Shown here one piece after another: positions 34,069 through 41,418 of a DNA stretch of 64,000 nucleotides. The notes beneath the pieces are model-generated. The model saw nothing but the letters and a program-made list of their open reading frames with translations, made no database searches and was not told the origin of the DNA. This DNA is from Kitasatospora mediocidica KCTC 9733 (GTDB taxonomy: Bacteria > Actinomycetota > Actinomycetes > Streptomycetales > Streptomycetaceae): contig NZ_JQLN01000006.1 in the NCBI RefSeq assembly GCF_000744225.1, forward strand, positions 248,001 to 312,000. Direction: 5' to 3'. A program made the translations under genes and the position numbers. Every line of letters begins with the position of its first letter. Position 1 is the stretch's first letter.

Positions 34069-34848
34069 ATGACGAACCCCCTCGCCCCCCGCCTCGACGG
34101 CCGGGTGGCCGTCATCACCGGCGCCGGCAGCGGCATCGGCCGCGCCACCGCCCTGCGCTTCGCCTCCGAGGGCGCGAACGTGGTCTGCGTCGACCTCGAC
34201 GAGACCAACGGCAAGGCCGTCGCCGACGAGGTCGGCGGCATGTTCATCCAGGCCGACGTCACCAACGAGGACGCCGTGCGCGCGATGTACGCCGCCGCGG
34301 TGACCGAGTACGGCAGCGTCGACATCGCCTTCAACAACGCCGGTATCTCGCCCCCCGAGGACGACTCGATCCTGACCACCGGCCTGGAGGCCTGGCGCCG
34401 GGTGCAGGAGGTCAACCTCACCAGCGTCTACCTGTGCTGCAAGTACGTCATCCCGCACATGCAGCGTCAGGGCAAGGGCTCCATCATCAACACCGCCTCG
34501 TTCGTCGCGGTGATGGGCGCGGCCACCTCGCAGATCTCCTACAGTGCCTCCAAGGGCGGCGTGCTGGCGATGTCGCGCGAGCTGGGCGTGCAGTTCGCCC
34601 GCGAGGGCGTCCGGGTCAACGCGCTCTGCCCCGGCCCGGTGAACACCCCGCTGCTCCAGGAGCTGTTCGCCAAGGACCCCGAGCGCGCCGCCCGCCGCCT
34701 GATCCACATCCCGCTGGGCCGGTTCGCCGAGCCGTCCGAGATCGCCGCCGCCGTCGCCTTCCTGGCCAGCGACGACTCCTCGTTCATGACCGCCAACACC
34801 TTCCTGGTCGACGGCGGCATCTCCGGCGCGTACGTCACCCCGGAGTAG
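34069..34848 (+). CDS. Short-chain dehydrogenase/reductase
   Basis: A 259-residue classical SDR. TGAGSGIGRATALRFA binds the cofactor, FNNAGIS is the NNAG motif, the catalytic Ser lies near NTASFVAVMG and the YSASKGG motif gives Tyr and Lys. The Asp in VVCVDLDET after strand 2 suggests NAD preference. Starts four bases after the aldehyde dehydrogenase stop with GGAGGAG. In the pathway it may carry out the first oxidation of a gamma-glutamyl alcohol (as expected for an ethanolamine route) rather than of an amine. Confidence 0.9.
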   Translation: MTNPLAPRLDGRVAVITGAGSGIGRATALRFASEGANVVCVDLDETNGKAVADEVGGMFIQADVTNEDAVRAMYAAAVTEYGSVDIAFNNAGISPPEDDSILTTGLEAWRRVQEVNLTSVYLCCKYVIPHMQRQGKGSIINTASFVAVMGAATSQISYSASKGGVLAMSRELGVQFAREGVRVNALCPGPVNTPLLQELFAKDPERAARRLIHIPLGRFAEPSEIAAAVAFLASDDSSFMTANTFLVDGGISGAYVTPE

Positions 34849-34872
34849 CCCCAGCGCCCCCGCCCCCCACCC

Positions 34873-34906
34873 GTACGGCGGCGGCCCACCCGGGCCGCCG
34901 CCGTAC
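34873..34906 (+). terminator. Terminator of the gamma-glutamylation operon
   Basis: GTACGGCGGCGGCCC (34873-34887) and its exact complement (34892-34906) form a 15-bp stem with a 4-base loop, 25 bases after the SDR stop. Confidence 0.85.
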
Positions 34907-35074
34907 GCGTCCGGTCTCCGGGCCGCCGCTCCGCCGCCTCTCGTTTTCGGTGAGGGGAACTGAGTACACTCACCTGTGAGGCGCTCGATGCGCTCGGCAA
35001 GCGCCCGGTGTGGCGGCGAATCGCAGAATTCGGCGGTTTTCCAGGCCCCGGACGAATCCAGGGACCCCATCAAA

Positions 35075-35123
35075 TGGGGCCATATCCTGCCGCACCGATG
35101 GAAATCGGTGTGACGATTCGTCA
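35075..35123 (+). promoter_or_regulatory. Three consecutive inverted repeats in the leader of the 72-residue gene
   Basis: CCCCAT-CAA-ATGGGG (35075-35089), CACCGAT-GGAA-ATCGGTG (35093-35110) and TGACGA-T-TCGTCA (35111-35123) follow one another in 49 bases, 34 bases upstream of the ATG at 35157. The first two would make RNA hairpins; the third has a one-base centre and looks more like a DNA operator. Local GC is lower than average across 34960-35160. Confidence 0.6.
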
Positions 35124-35156
35124 CTGCACCGTGTGCGAATAAGGGAGACTGCGGGA

Positions 35157-35375
35157 ATGACCAATACGTCTGATGCACAGCAGCCTTTGCGGCTCGCCTT
35201 CTCCGAGCCGCTGGCCGCTCCGCCCGAGCAGTCGACGGGCCCCCGGCCCGCACCCGTGGGGCGGGCCGTCTTCCAGCAGGAGCCGGTGCCCGAGGAGGAC
35301 CAGCCGGTGGCTGCGACCCCGCGCCCCCGGGCCGCCGACCGGCTGACGTTCTCCGCCCCCGAGGCGCAGTTCTGA
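35157..35375 (+). CDS. Small acidic Pro/Ala-rich protein, 72 residues, with repeated terminal motif
   Basis: Begins MTNTSDAQQ and has LRLAFSEPLA near the N-terminus and DRLTFSAPEA near the C-terminus, a repeated RL-x-FS-x-P motif around a disordered Pro/Glu-rich middle. No signal peptide, membrane helix or cysteine. The ATG follows AAGGGAGA and GCGGGA. I do not recognise a family. Possible roles include a small regulator, a scaffold with two short binding motifs, or a peptide precursor; none is shown. It is monocistronic with a structured leader. Confidence 0.6.
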   Translation: MTNTSDAQQPLRLAFSEPLAAPPEQSTGPRPAPVGRAVFQQEPVPEEDQPVAATPRPRAADRLTFSAPEAQF

Positions 35376-35404
35376 GCAGCCGGGCGCTCAGTGGGTAGGC
35401 GGCC

Positions 35405-36229
35405 CTACTCGGCGATCGACCGGGTGAGCAGCACCATCGCGACGAAGGTCCGGTAGAGCCGGATCGGGTCGTCGTCGGTGATGTGCACGCTCAGCTCGTC
35501 GTCGCGGACCACGCCGGTGATCCAGGTGGCCATCTCGGCCAGGTCGGCGTTGCGCAGGCGGATGTCGAGCCTGGCGGGGAGCTCGATCGCCGGAGGTGCG
35601 GCCTGCGGCAGCCCTCGCACGGCCTCCAGGGCGGTCGCCCTGATCAGCTCGCGGGCCTCCTCGGGGTGCATGCTGTCCGCCGCGTACCGGGAGACCGACG
35701 TCTTGACCACGGCGGCGTGGATGCCGGGGACGAACGGCCTGGCCTCCTCGGCGGTGGTCGGGTCCCCGGTGATCAGCACCACCGGCACCCCGTGCCCGAG
35801 CGCGACGAGTGCGTTGATCCCGCTCTCGCCCACGGGAACGCCGTTCAGCCGGGCCTCGGCGATCGCCCGCGGGTTGTAGGTGTGCGACAGCACCGAGGAG
35901 GGGCCGCCCATCGACCCGTGGTACGAGACGAAGAACACCGCGTCGAACGAGGCGTCCAGCCCCTGCATCATGTACAGCGGCTTGTGGCGGCCCGACAGGT
36001 AGCGCGCCCGGCCCGCCAGCGCGTCCGGGCGGAGGTTGGCCATCGCCCCGTGCGAGTCGTTGACCAGGAACGCGTCAGCGCCGCCGGTCATCGCCCCCTC
36101 GATCGCGGCGTTCACCTCGCCCTGCAGCAGCTCGCAGAAGTACGGGTAGGAGGGCCCGGTGGCCCTGCACTGCTCCCAGTCGGCGACTCCGGCGGTGCCT
36201 TCCATGTCGGACGAGATGAAGATCTTCAC
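35405..36229 (-). CDS. M55 family D-aminopeptidase (DppA-like)
   Basis: A 274-residue zinc peptidase. The family signature SSDMEGTAGVADW gives the first metal ligands (Asp and Glu), with NDSHGAMANLRP and VSYHGSMGG giving His ligands. DppA enzymes release D-amino acids from D-peptides such as those of peptidoglycan. The GTG start has GAGGAG upstream. It lies downstream of the LysR gene on the same strand with a 58-base gap, so it may share its transcript. Confidence 0.9.
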   Translation of the reverse strand: MKIFISSDMEGTAGVADWEQCRATGPSYPYFCELLQGEVNAAIEGAMTGGADAFLVNDSHGAMANLRPDALAGRARYLSGRHKPLYMMQGLDASFDAVFFVSYHGSMGGPSSVLSHTYNPRAIAEARLNGVPVGESGINALVALGHGVPVVLITGDPTTAEEARPFVPGIHAAVVKTSVSRYAADSMHPEEARELIRATALEAVRGLPQAAPPAIELPARLDIRLRNADLAEMATWITGVVRDDELSVHITDDDPIRLYRTFVAMVLLTRSIAE

Positions 36230-36287
36230 GACTGACTCTCCTCAAGCTGGGGGATGGGGACGGGGAGGTGGACTTGGGGCCGGCCGG

Positions 36288-37148
36288 TCAGCGGGCCCGG
36301 TGCAGCCGGTCGCCGCCCGCGATGACCGCATCGGCCAGCGCCCGCGCCGGCCCCCGGGCAGTCGCGCGGCCGGTGCTCAGGACGAACTCGGCGCCGCCGA
36401 GGTCGGGCAGCTCCTCCTGGCGGGCCAGCGGCCGCAGGCTGGGCGGCACCAGGCTCCGGGCGTGGGCCAGCACGCCGAGGCCGGCCAGCGCGGCGGCCCG
36501 TACCCCGCTGAGGCTCCCACTGGTGCAGGCGATCCGCCAGGGGCGGCCGGCCCGGTCGAGGGCCTCCAGCGCGCGGGCCCGGGTGATGCTCGGCGGCGGG
36601 TAGACGATCAACGGCACCGGCTGGGTCGGGTCGGGTCGGAAGTCCTCGGCGCCGATCCAGACCAGCTGGTCGCGCCAGAGCAGCCGGCCGTCCGCGTCGT
36701 CGGCCGGGCGCTTGCCGAGCACCAGGTCGAGCCGGCCGTCGGCGAGTTGTTGGTGCAGGACGCCGCTGAGGCCCACCGTGAGTTCCAGGTCGACCTGTGG
36801 ATGGTCGTGCCGGAACGCCCGCAGGATCTGCGGCAGCTCGGTGAGCACGAAGTCCTCGGAGGCGCCGAACCGCACCCGCCCCCGGACGGGAGTCTGCGCG
36901 AAGTAGCCGGCCGCCTGCTCGTGCGCCCGCAGGATCGAGCGGGCGAAGCCGAGCATGGCCTCGCCCTCGCCGGTGAGCCGCACGGAATGGGTGTCCCGGA
37001 CGAACAGCTGCCGGTCGGCGGCGGCCTCCAGACGCCGCACGTGCTGGCTGACGGTGGACTGTCGCAGCCCCAGCCGCTCGGCGGCCCGGGTGAACCCGCC
37101 GGTCTGCGCGACCGCGAGGAAGGACCTGAGCTGCACCGGATCGAACAC
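36288..37148 (-). CDS. LysR family transcriptional regulator
   Basis: A 286-residue LTTR. The N-terminal helix-turn-helix is QLRSFLAVAQTGGFTRAAER then LRQSTVSQHVRRLEAA; the effector domain follows, with RVRFGASEDFVLTELPQIL. Start is GTG. Divergent from the SBF transporter, with a LysR-box-like site between them, which points to the transporter (and possibly the DppA gene) as targets. Confidence 0.9.
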   Translation of the reverse strand: MFDPVQLRSFLAVAQTGGFTRAAERLGLRQSTVSQHVRRLEAAADRQLFVRDTHSVRLTGEGEAMLGFARSILRAHEQAAGYFAQTPVRGRVRFGASEDFVLTELPQILRAFRHDHPQVDLELTVGLSGVLHQQLADGRLDLVLGKRPADDADGRLLWRDQLVWIGAEDFRPDPTQPVPLIVYPPPSITRARALEALDRAGRPWRIACTSGSLSGVRAAALAGLGVLAHARSLVPPSLRPLARQEELPDLGGAEFVLSTGRATARGPARALADAVIAGGDRLHRAR

Positions 37149-37168
37149 GCCACCAGCCTAGCGCGGCC

Positions 37169-37183
37169 ATCATGATCGGTGAT
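37169..37183. promoter_or_regulatory. LysR-box-like inverted repeat
   Basis: ATCATGATCGGTGAT fits the T-N11-A pattern with ATCA/TGAT arms. It is 21 bases upstream of the LysR GTG and about 87 bases upstream of the transporter ATG, the usual position for an LTTR control site. Confidence 0.55.
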
Positions 37184-37269
37184 GACAGTGAGTGGCTTGA
37201 ACGGGATTCACAATGACCGGGCGCTGGGCCAGGCTGGGAACACGCCCCGAACCTTCTGCGGAGACCCCC

Positions 37270-38325
37270 ATGCCCCTGCCGCGCCTGCCGCGCAAACTGC
37301 CGATCGACCCCTTCATCGCCACGCTGCTCGGCACCGTCGCGGTGGCCGTCCTGCTGCCCGCGCGCGGAGCTGCGGCGCCGGTGGTCTCGGGGGCCGCGGT
37401 CGGCGCGGTCGGGCTGCTCTTCTTCCTCTACGGCGCGCGGCTGTCGACGCGTGAGGCGGTGCAGGGTGCGCGGCAGTGGCGGCTGCACGGCACGGTGCTG
37501 GCCGTCACGTTCGGGCTCTTCCCGCTGCTCGGGCTGGCCTGCCGGCTCCTCGTCCCGGATCTGCTCTCCCCGCAGCTCTACCAGGGCCTGCTCTTCCTGA
37601 CCCTGCTGCCGTCCACGGTGCAGTCGTCGATCGCGTTCACCTCGATCGCCCGGGGCAACACGGCGGCGGCGGTGTGCAGCGCGACCTTCTCCAGCCTGTT
37701 CGGCATCGTGCTCACCCCGCTGCTCGCCGCCGCCCTGCTCAGTACGCAGGGCGGCGGGGTCTCGGCGGGTGCGGTGCTGGGGACCGTGGAACAGCTGCTG
37801 CTGCCGTTCCTGGCCGGACAGCTCCTGCGCCGCTGGATCGCCCCCTGGATCGCCCGCCACAAGGTGGTGCTCGGCCTGGTCGACCGTGGCTCGATCCTGC
37901 TGGTGGTCTACAGCGCCTTCGGCGCGGGCGTGGTCGGCGGGGTCTGGGGTGAACTCTCGCTGCCCCGGCTGGCGGCGCTCGTGCTGGTGGAGGTGGTGCT
38001 GTTGGCCGTCGTCCTGGCGGCGACGACGGCGGTCGGCCGCCGGCTGGGGTTCAGCCGGGCGGACCGGATCGCGATCGTCTTCTGCGGCTCGAAGAAGAGC
38101 CTGGCCAGCGGTGTGCCGATGGCCTCGGTGCTCTTCCCCGGTGCCGCGGTCGGGCTGATGGTGCTGCCGCTGATGCTCTTCCACCAGATCCAGCTGATGG
38201 TCTGCGCGGTCCTCGCCCGCCGCTGGGCCGCCCAGGCCGGGTCGACGCTGGTGGTGGCCGGCAGCCCGCAGGGCGACGCGGCCGACCGGCGGGCGCCCGA
38301 CGTCGTCGAGCCGAAGGGGGCCTAG
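37270..38325 (+). CDS. Bile-acid:sodium-symporter-family (SBF/YfeH-like) transporter
   Basis: A 351-residue membrane protein with about ten helices. FFLYGARLSTREAVQGARQW is the YfeH/SBF-like signature, with LPSTVQSSIAFTSIARGNTA and CGSKKSLASGVPMA typical of the core. The ATG at 37270 has GGAG seven bases upstream; the longer frame from 37213 crosses the promoter region. Substrate unknown. Its stop shares the CTAG with the convergent gene. Confidence 0.88.
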   Translation: MPLPRLPRKLPIDPFIATLLGTVAVAVLLPARGAAAPVVSGAAVGAVGLLFFLYGARLSTREAVQGARQWRLHGTVLAVTFGLFPLLGLACRLLVPDLLSPQLYQGLLFLTLLPSTVQSSIAFTSIARGNTAAAVCSATFSSLFGIVLTPLLAAALLSTQGGGVSAGAVLGTVEQLLLPFLAGQLLRRWIAPWIARHKVVLGLVDRGSILLVVYSAFGAGVVGGVWGELSLPRLAALVLVEVVLLAVVLAATTAVGRRLGFSRADRIAIVFCGSKKSLASGVPMASVLFPGAAVGLMVLPLMLFHQIQLMVCAVLARRWAAQAGSTLVVAGSPQGDAADRRAPDVVEPKGA

Positions 38326-39017
38326 AGCGCCGAGGGACGCTTGGCGGCGTCCAGCGCGGCGCGGATGGCGGCCGCGTCGGCCGGGCTGCCCGGGTCCTCG
38401 TTGAACGGGAGACCGGGCTCGGCCAGGTACGGCAGGCCGTACGCGGGCGTGTCCGGCTGGAACCGCCAGCCCTCCGCGAGGCTCCCGGCGTCGACCGCGT
38501 CGAAGCCGAGCGCGTCCAGCAGCGTCCGGGCCCGGTCCTTGGCGGCGGGGTCGTCGCCGGCGATCGGCAGGGCGGTGCGGTCGGCGGCGCCGGCCGGGCG
38601 GGCCAGCGCGGTCAGGTGCCCGAAGTAGATGTTGTTGAACGCCTTGACGACCTCGGAGCCGGCCAGGTGCCGCTGCAGCAGCTCACTGCTGGTGCTCTGC
38701 TGCGCGTCCAGGCTCGGGATCCGACTGTCGCGCTCGGGGTAGTAGTTGTTGGTGTCCAGCACCGTGCGGCCGGTGAGCGGGGCGGCCGGGATTTGCAGGT
38801 AGTTCTTCAGCGGGACGGTCACCACGACCCAGTCCCCGGCCTCGGCGGCCTCCGCAGGGGTGGCGGCCCGGGCGTGCGGGCCGAGCTCCGCCACCAGGTC
38901 GGCGAGGGTCTGCGGCCCGCGCGAGTTGCTGAGCACCACGTCCAGCCCGGCGTTCACCGCGAGGCGGGCCAGGGTGCTTCCGATGTTTCCGCTGCCGATG
39001 AGTCCGAGAGTAGCCAT
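38322..39017 (-). CDS. NADPH-dependent F420-reductase-like NAD(P)-binding protein
   Basis: A 231-residue protein. TLGLIGSGNIGSTLARLAV is the Rossmann dinucleotide loop, followed by VVLSNSRGPQTL at strand 2, where the Ser/Arg favours NADP, and VVTVPLKNY. This matches the F420_oxidored/ProC-N family found in many actinomycetes as enzymes using NADP and perhaps F420. Substrate unknown. Convergent with the SBF gene; the two TAG stops overlap in CTAG. Confidence 0.85.
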   Translation of the reverse strand: MATLGLIGSGNIGSTLARLAVNAGLDVVLSNSRGPQTLADLVAELGPHARAATPAEAAEAGDWVVVTVPLKNYLQIPAAPLTGRTVLDTNNYYPERDSRIPSLDAQQSTSSELLQRHLAGSEVVKAFNNIYFGHLTALARPAGAADRTALPIAGDDPAAKDRARTLLDALGFDAVDAGSLAEGWRFQPDTPAYGLPYLAEPGLPFNEDPGSPADAAAIRAALDAAKRPSAL

Positions 39018-39067
39018 GCGGGTGACAGCCGCGCGGCCACCGGTCGTATTCCTGACCGGGCGTCGGC

Positions 39068-39697
39068 TCACCCGAACGAGGGTCCCGTCGAGGTTCTGCG
39101 CGCCTGGGGCCGGACGGCGCCGGCGTACTGGGGACCCCAGTACGGGTCGTCGAAGACGTTCTCCAGCCGGGCGACCGGCGTGCCGGTGTGCGCCGCGTGG
39201 ATCATGGCGTTGTCGCCCGCGTGGATTCCCACGTGGTGCAGCGGCGCGTCGGGGCGCGAGAAGAACAGCAGGTCCCCGGCGCGTAGCTCCGCGCGGGGGA
39301 CCGGGGTGCCGGTGCGGTACTGCGCGCCGGTGTAGTGCGCCAGCTGGACCGTCCCCCCGCTGGCCACGTACCAGCAGTAGAGGGTGAGGCCGCTGCAGTC
39401 GAAGCCGATGGTGGTGTCGCCCTCGCAGACGCCGTCCAGGTAGCCGTTGTCGTCCTCGCAGAAGCCGATGCCCGCCCCGAGCCGGTCGCCGCCGCCCCAG
39501 GCGTAGGGGACGCCGATCTGACGCTCCGCCAGCTCCGCCGCGGACCGGCCCGGATCGTCCGTGCCCCCGGCGGCCCTGGCCTCGGACGGATCGGCGGCGG
39601 TCACCGCTCCGGCGGCCCCGGCGACCGCGAGCGCACCGAGCAGGAGCCGTCGGCGGGTCGGCGGAGCAGGGGCCGGGGCAGCAGAGCTGGCGTCCAC
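39068..39697 (-). CDS. Tat-type secreted NlpC/P60 peptidoglycan endopeptidase
   Basis: A 209-residue cell-wall hydrolase. PTRRRLLLGALAVAG is a twin-arginine-like signal. The NlpC/P60 domain has its catalytic Cys in FDCSGLTLYCW, His in LHHVGIHAG and a third polar residue in MIHAAHTGTP. The frame is open from 39784, but the GTG at 39697 has a GGAGG seven bases upstream and gives a standard Tat signal length. NlpC/P60 enzymes cut stem-peptide bonds. An unusual acidic insert (CEDDNGYLDGVCEGD) adds two extra cysteines. Confidence 0.85.
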   Translation of the reverse strand: MDASSAAPAPAPPTRRRLLLGALAVAGAAGAVTAADPSEARAAGGTDDPGRSAAELAERQIGVPYAWGGGDRLGAGIGFCEDDNGYLDGVCEGDTTIGFDCSGLTLYCWYVASGGTVQLAHYTGAQYRTGTPVPRAELRAGDLLFFSRPDAPLHHVGIHAGDNAMIHAAHTGTPVARLENVFDDPYWGPQYAGAVRPQARRTSTGPSFG

Positions 39698-39950
39698 GGG
39701 GCAACCTCCACAGTTCGGTGCGAAGTCCGACGCTAGAGCGGCCGGGCCGCTGCCGTGGGACGACCCGCCGTGCGTGGACGCCACCCCGATCCCGCTGGAG
39801 CAACCGGGATCACCGGTCCCCTGGGATTGTCCCGTTGTTCACGGGTTGCCCTGCTGACACCGCACCTGTCGTTGGGTCAGAGTCGAAGCCGGTTCTTGGT
39901 GCGTCCGTACCTCAGGCGCTTCGTGCGAGTGAGCACAGAGGGAGAGACCA

Positions 39951-41390
39951 GTGTCCGGAATGACCCGACGCAGGCTGCTGGGTTCGGCGGCCGGCGTGGC
40001 AGGTGGAGCTGCGGCGATGGCGTTGCTGCCGCCGAGTGTTCAGCAGGCGGTGGCGGCCGGGGTGCCCCGGCGCGGCTCGCTGCGGGACGTCGAGCACGTC
40101 GTCCTGTTGATGCAGGAGAACCGTTCCTTCGACCACTACTTCGGCACCCTGTCCGGGGTGCGCGGGTTCAACGACCCCGACGCGCTGCGGCTGGACACCG
40201 GCCGCTCGGTCTTCTACCAGCCGGACAGCGTCAACCCCGACGGCTACCTGCTGCCCTTCCACCTGGACACCCGCACGACGAGCGCGCAGGCGATCCCGTC
40301 CACCAGCCACGCCTGGGCGGTGCAGCACCAGGCCTGGAACGGCGGCAAGATGGACCAGTGGCTGCCGGCCCACCGGGCCGCCGACGGCGTCAACGGCCCG
40401 TACGTGATGGGCTACTACACCCGCGACGACATCCCCTTCCAGTTCGCGCTGGCCGAGGCGTTCACCATCTGCGACAACTACTTCTGCTCGGTGCAGGGTC
40501 CGACCTGGCCCAACCGGCTCTACTGGATGACCGGTTCGATCGACGCCGAGGGCACCCAGGGCGGCCCGATCCTGAAGAACGCCGCGCCGACCCCGCTGAC
40601 CTGGACCACCTACGCCGAGCAGCTGGAGTCGGCGGGCGTCTCCTGGAAGGTCTACCAGGAGGCCGACAACTACGGCACCGACGTGCTGTCGCTCTTCGAC
40701 TCCTTTCAGCAGGCCAAACCGGGTGACCCGCTGTACGACAAGGGCATGACCGCCCAACCGACCGGCACCTTCGAGGACGACGCGCGCAACGACCGCCTGC
40801 CGGCCGTCTCCTGGATCCTGCCGACCAGCACCCAGTCCGAGCACCCGGACTACCTGCCCGCGGCCGGCGCCGACTTCGTGGCCTCCAAGATCGCCGCGAT
40901 CGCCGCCAACCCGAAGGTCTGGGCGAAGACCGTCTTCATCCTCAACTACGACGAGAACGACGGCCTCTTCGACCATGTGCCGCCGCCCGTGCCGGAGGCG
41001 GGCACCGCCGGCGAGTACGTCCAGGGGCTGCCGATCGGCGGCGGCTTCCGGGTGCCGTGCATCGTCGTCTCGCCCTGGACGGTGGGTGGTTGGGTCGCGT
41101 CCGAGGCCTTCGACCACACCTCGGTGCTGCAGTTCCTGGAGTGCTTCACGGGCGTGCGCGCCGCCAACGTCACCGACTGGCGCCGGGAGGCGTTCGGCGA
41201 CCTGACCTCGGCCTTCCAGTTCGACCGCTCCGGCCACCGCGCGCCCAGGCTGCCCCCGACCGCGGCTCAACTCGCCCTGGCCGAAAAGGAGGTGGCGACC
41301 CTGCCGGCGCCCACCCTGCCCGGCGCCCAGCAGCGTCCGCCCCGCCAGGAGCGCGGCGGCCGCAAGCGGGTGCCACCGAAGCAGCACTGA
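39951..41390 (+). CDS. Tat-secreted phospholipase C (phosphoesterase family)
   Basis: A 479-residue enzyme of the non-haemolytic phospholipase C/acid phosphatase AcpA type. TRRRLLGSAAGVAGG is the twin-arginine signal. The catalytic start HVVLLMQENRSFDHYFGTL contains Glu-Asn for the metal site, and NYDENDGLFDHVPPP carries the downstream Asp and His ligands. GTG start with GAGGGAGAG. It hydrolyses phospholipids or phosphate esters outside the cell. The basic C-terminal tail (RKRVPPKQH) is extra. Streptomyces homologues are often phosphate-regulated; see the rejected PHO-box note. Confidence 0.9.
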   Translation: MSGMTRRRLLGSAAGVAGGAAAMALLPPSVQQAVAAGVPRRGSLRDVEHVVLLMQENRSFDHYFGTLSGVRGFNDPDALRLDTGRSVFYQPDSVNPDGYLLPFHLDTRTTSAQAIPSTSHAWAVQHQAWNGGKMDQWLPAHRAADGVNGPYVMGYYTRDDIPFQFALAEAFTICDNYFCSVQGPTWPNRLYWMTGSIDAEGTQGGPILKNAAPTPLTWTTYAEQLESAGVSWKVYQEADNYGTDVLSLFDSFQQAKPGDPLYDKGMTAQPTGTFEDDARNDRLPAVSWILPTSTQSEHPDYLPAAGADFVASKIAAIAANPKVWAKTVFILNYDENDGLFDHVPPPVPEAGTAGEYVQGLPIGGGFRVPCIVVSPWTVGGWVASEAFDHTSVLQFLECFTGVRAANVTDWRREAFGDLTSAFQFDRSGHRAPRLPPTAAQLALAEKEVATLPAPTLPGAQQRPPRQERGGRKRVPPKQH

Positions 41391-41418
41391 CAACCGGGCC
41401 CCGGGCGCGGCGCCTGCC

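Noticed and set aside
39828..39850. PHO box upstream of the phospholipase C gene
   Set aside because: One GTTCACGGGTT-like unit is present but the required second direct repeat is poor.
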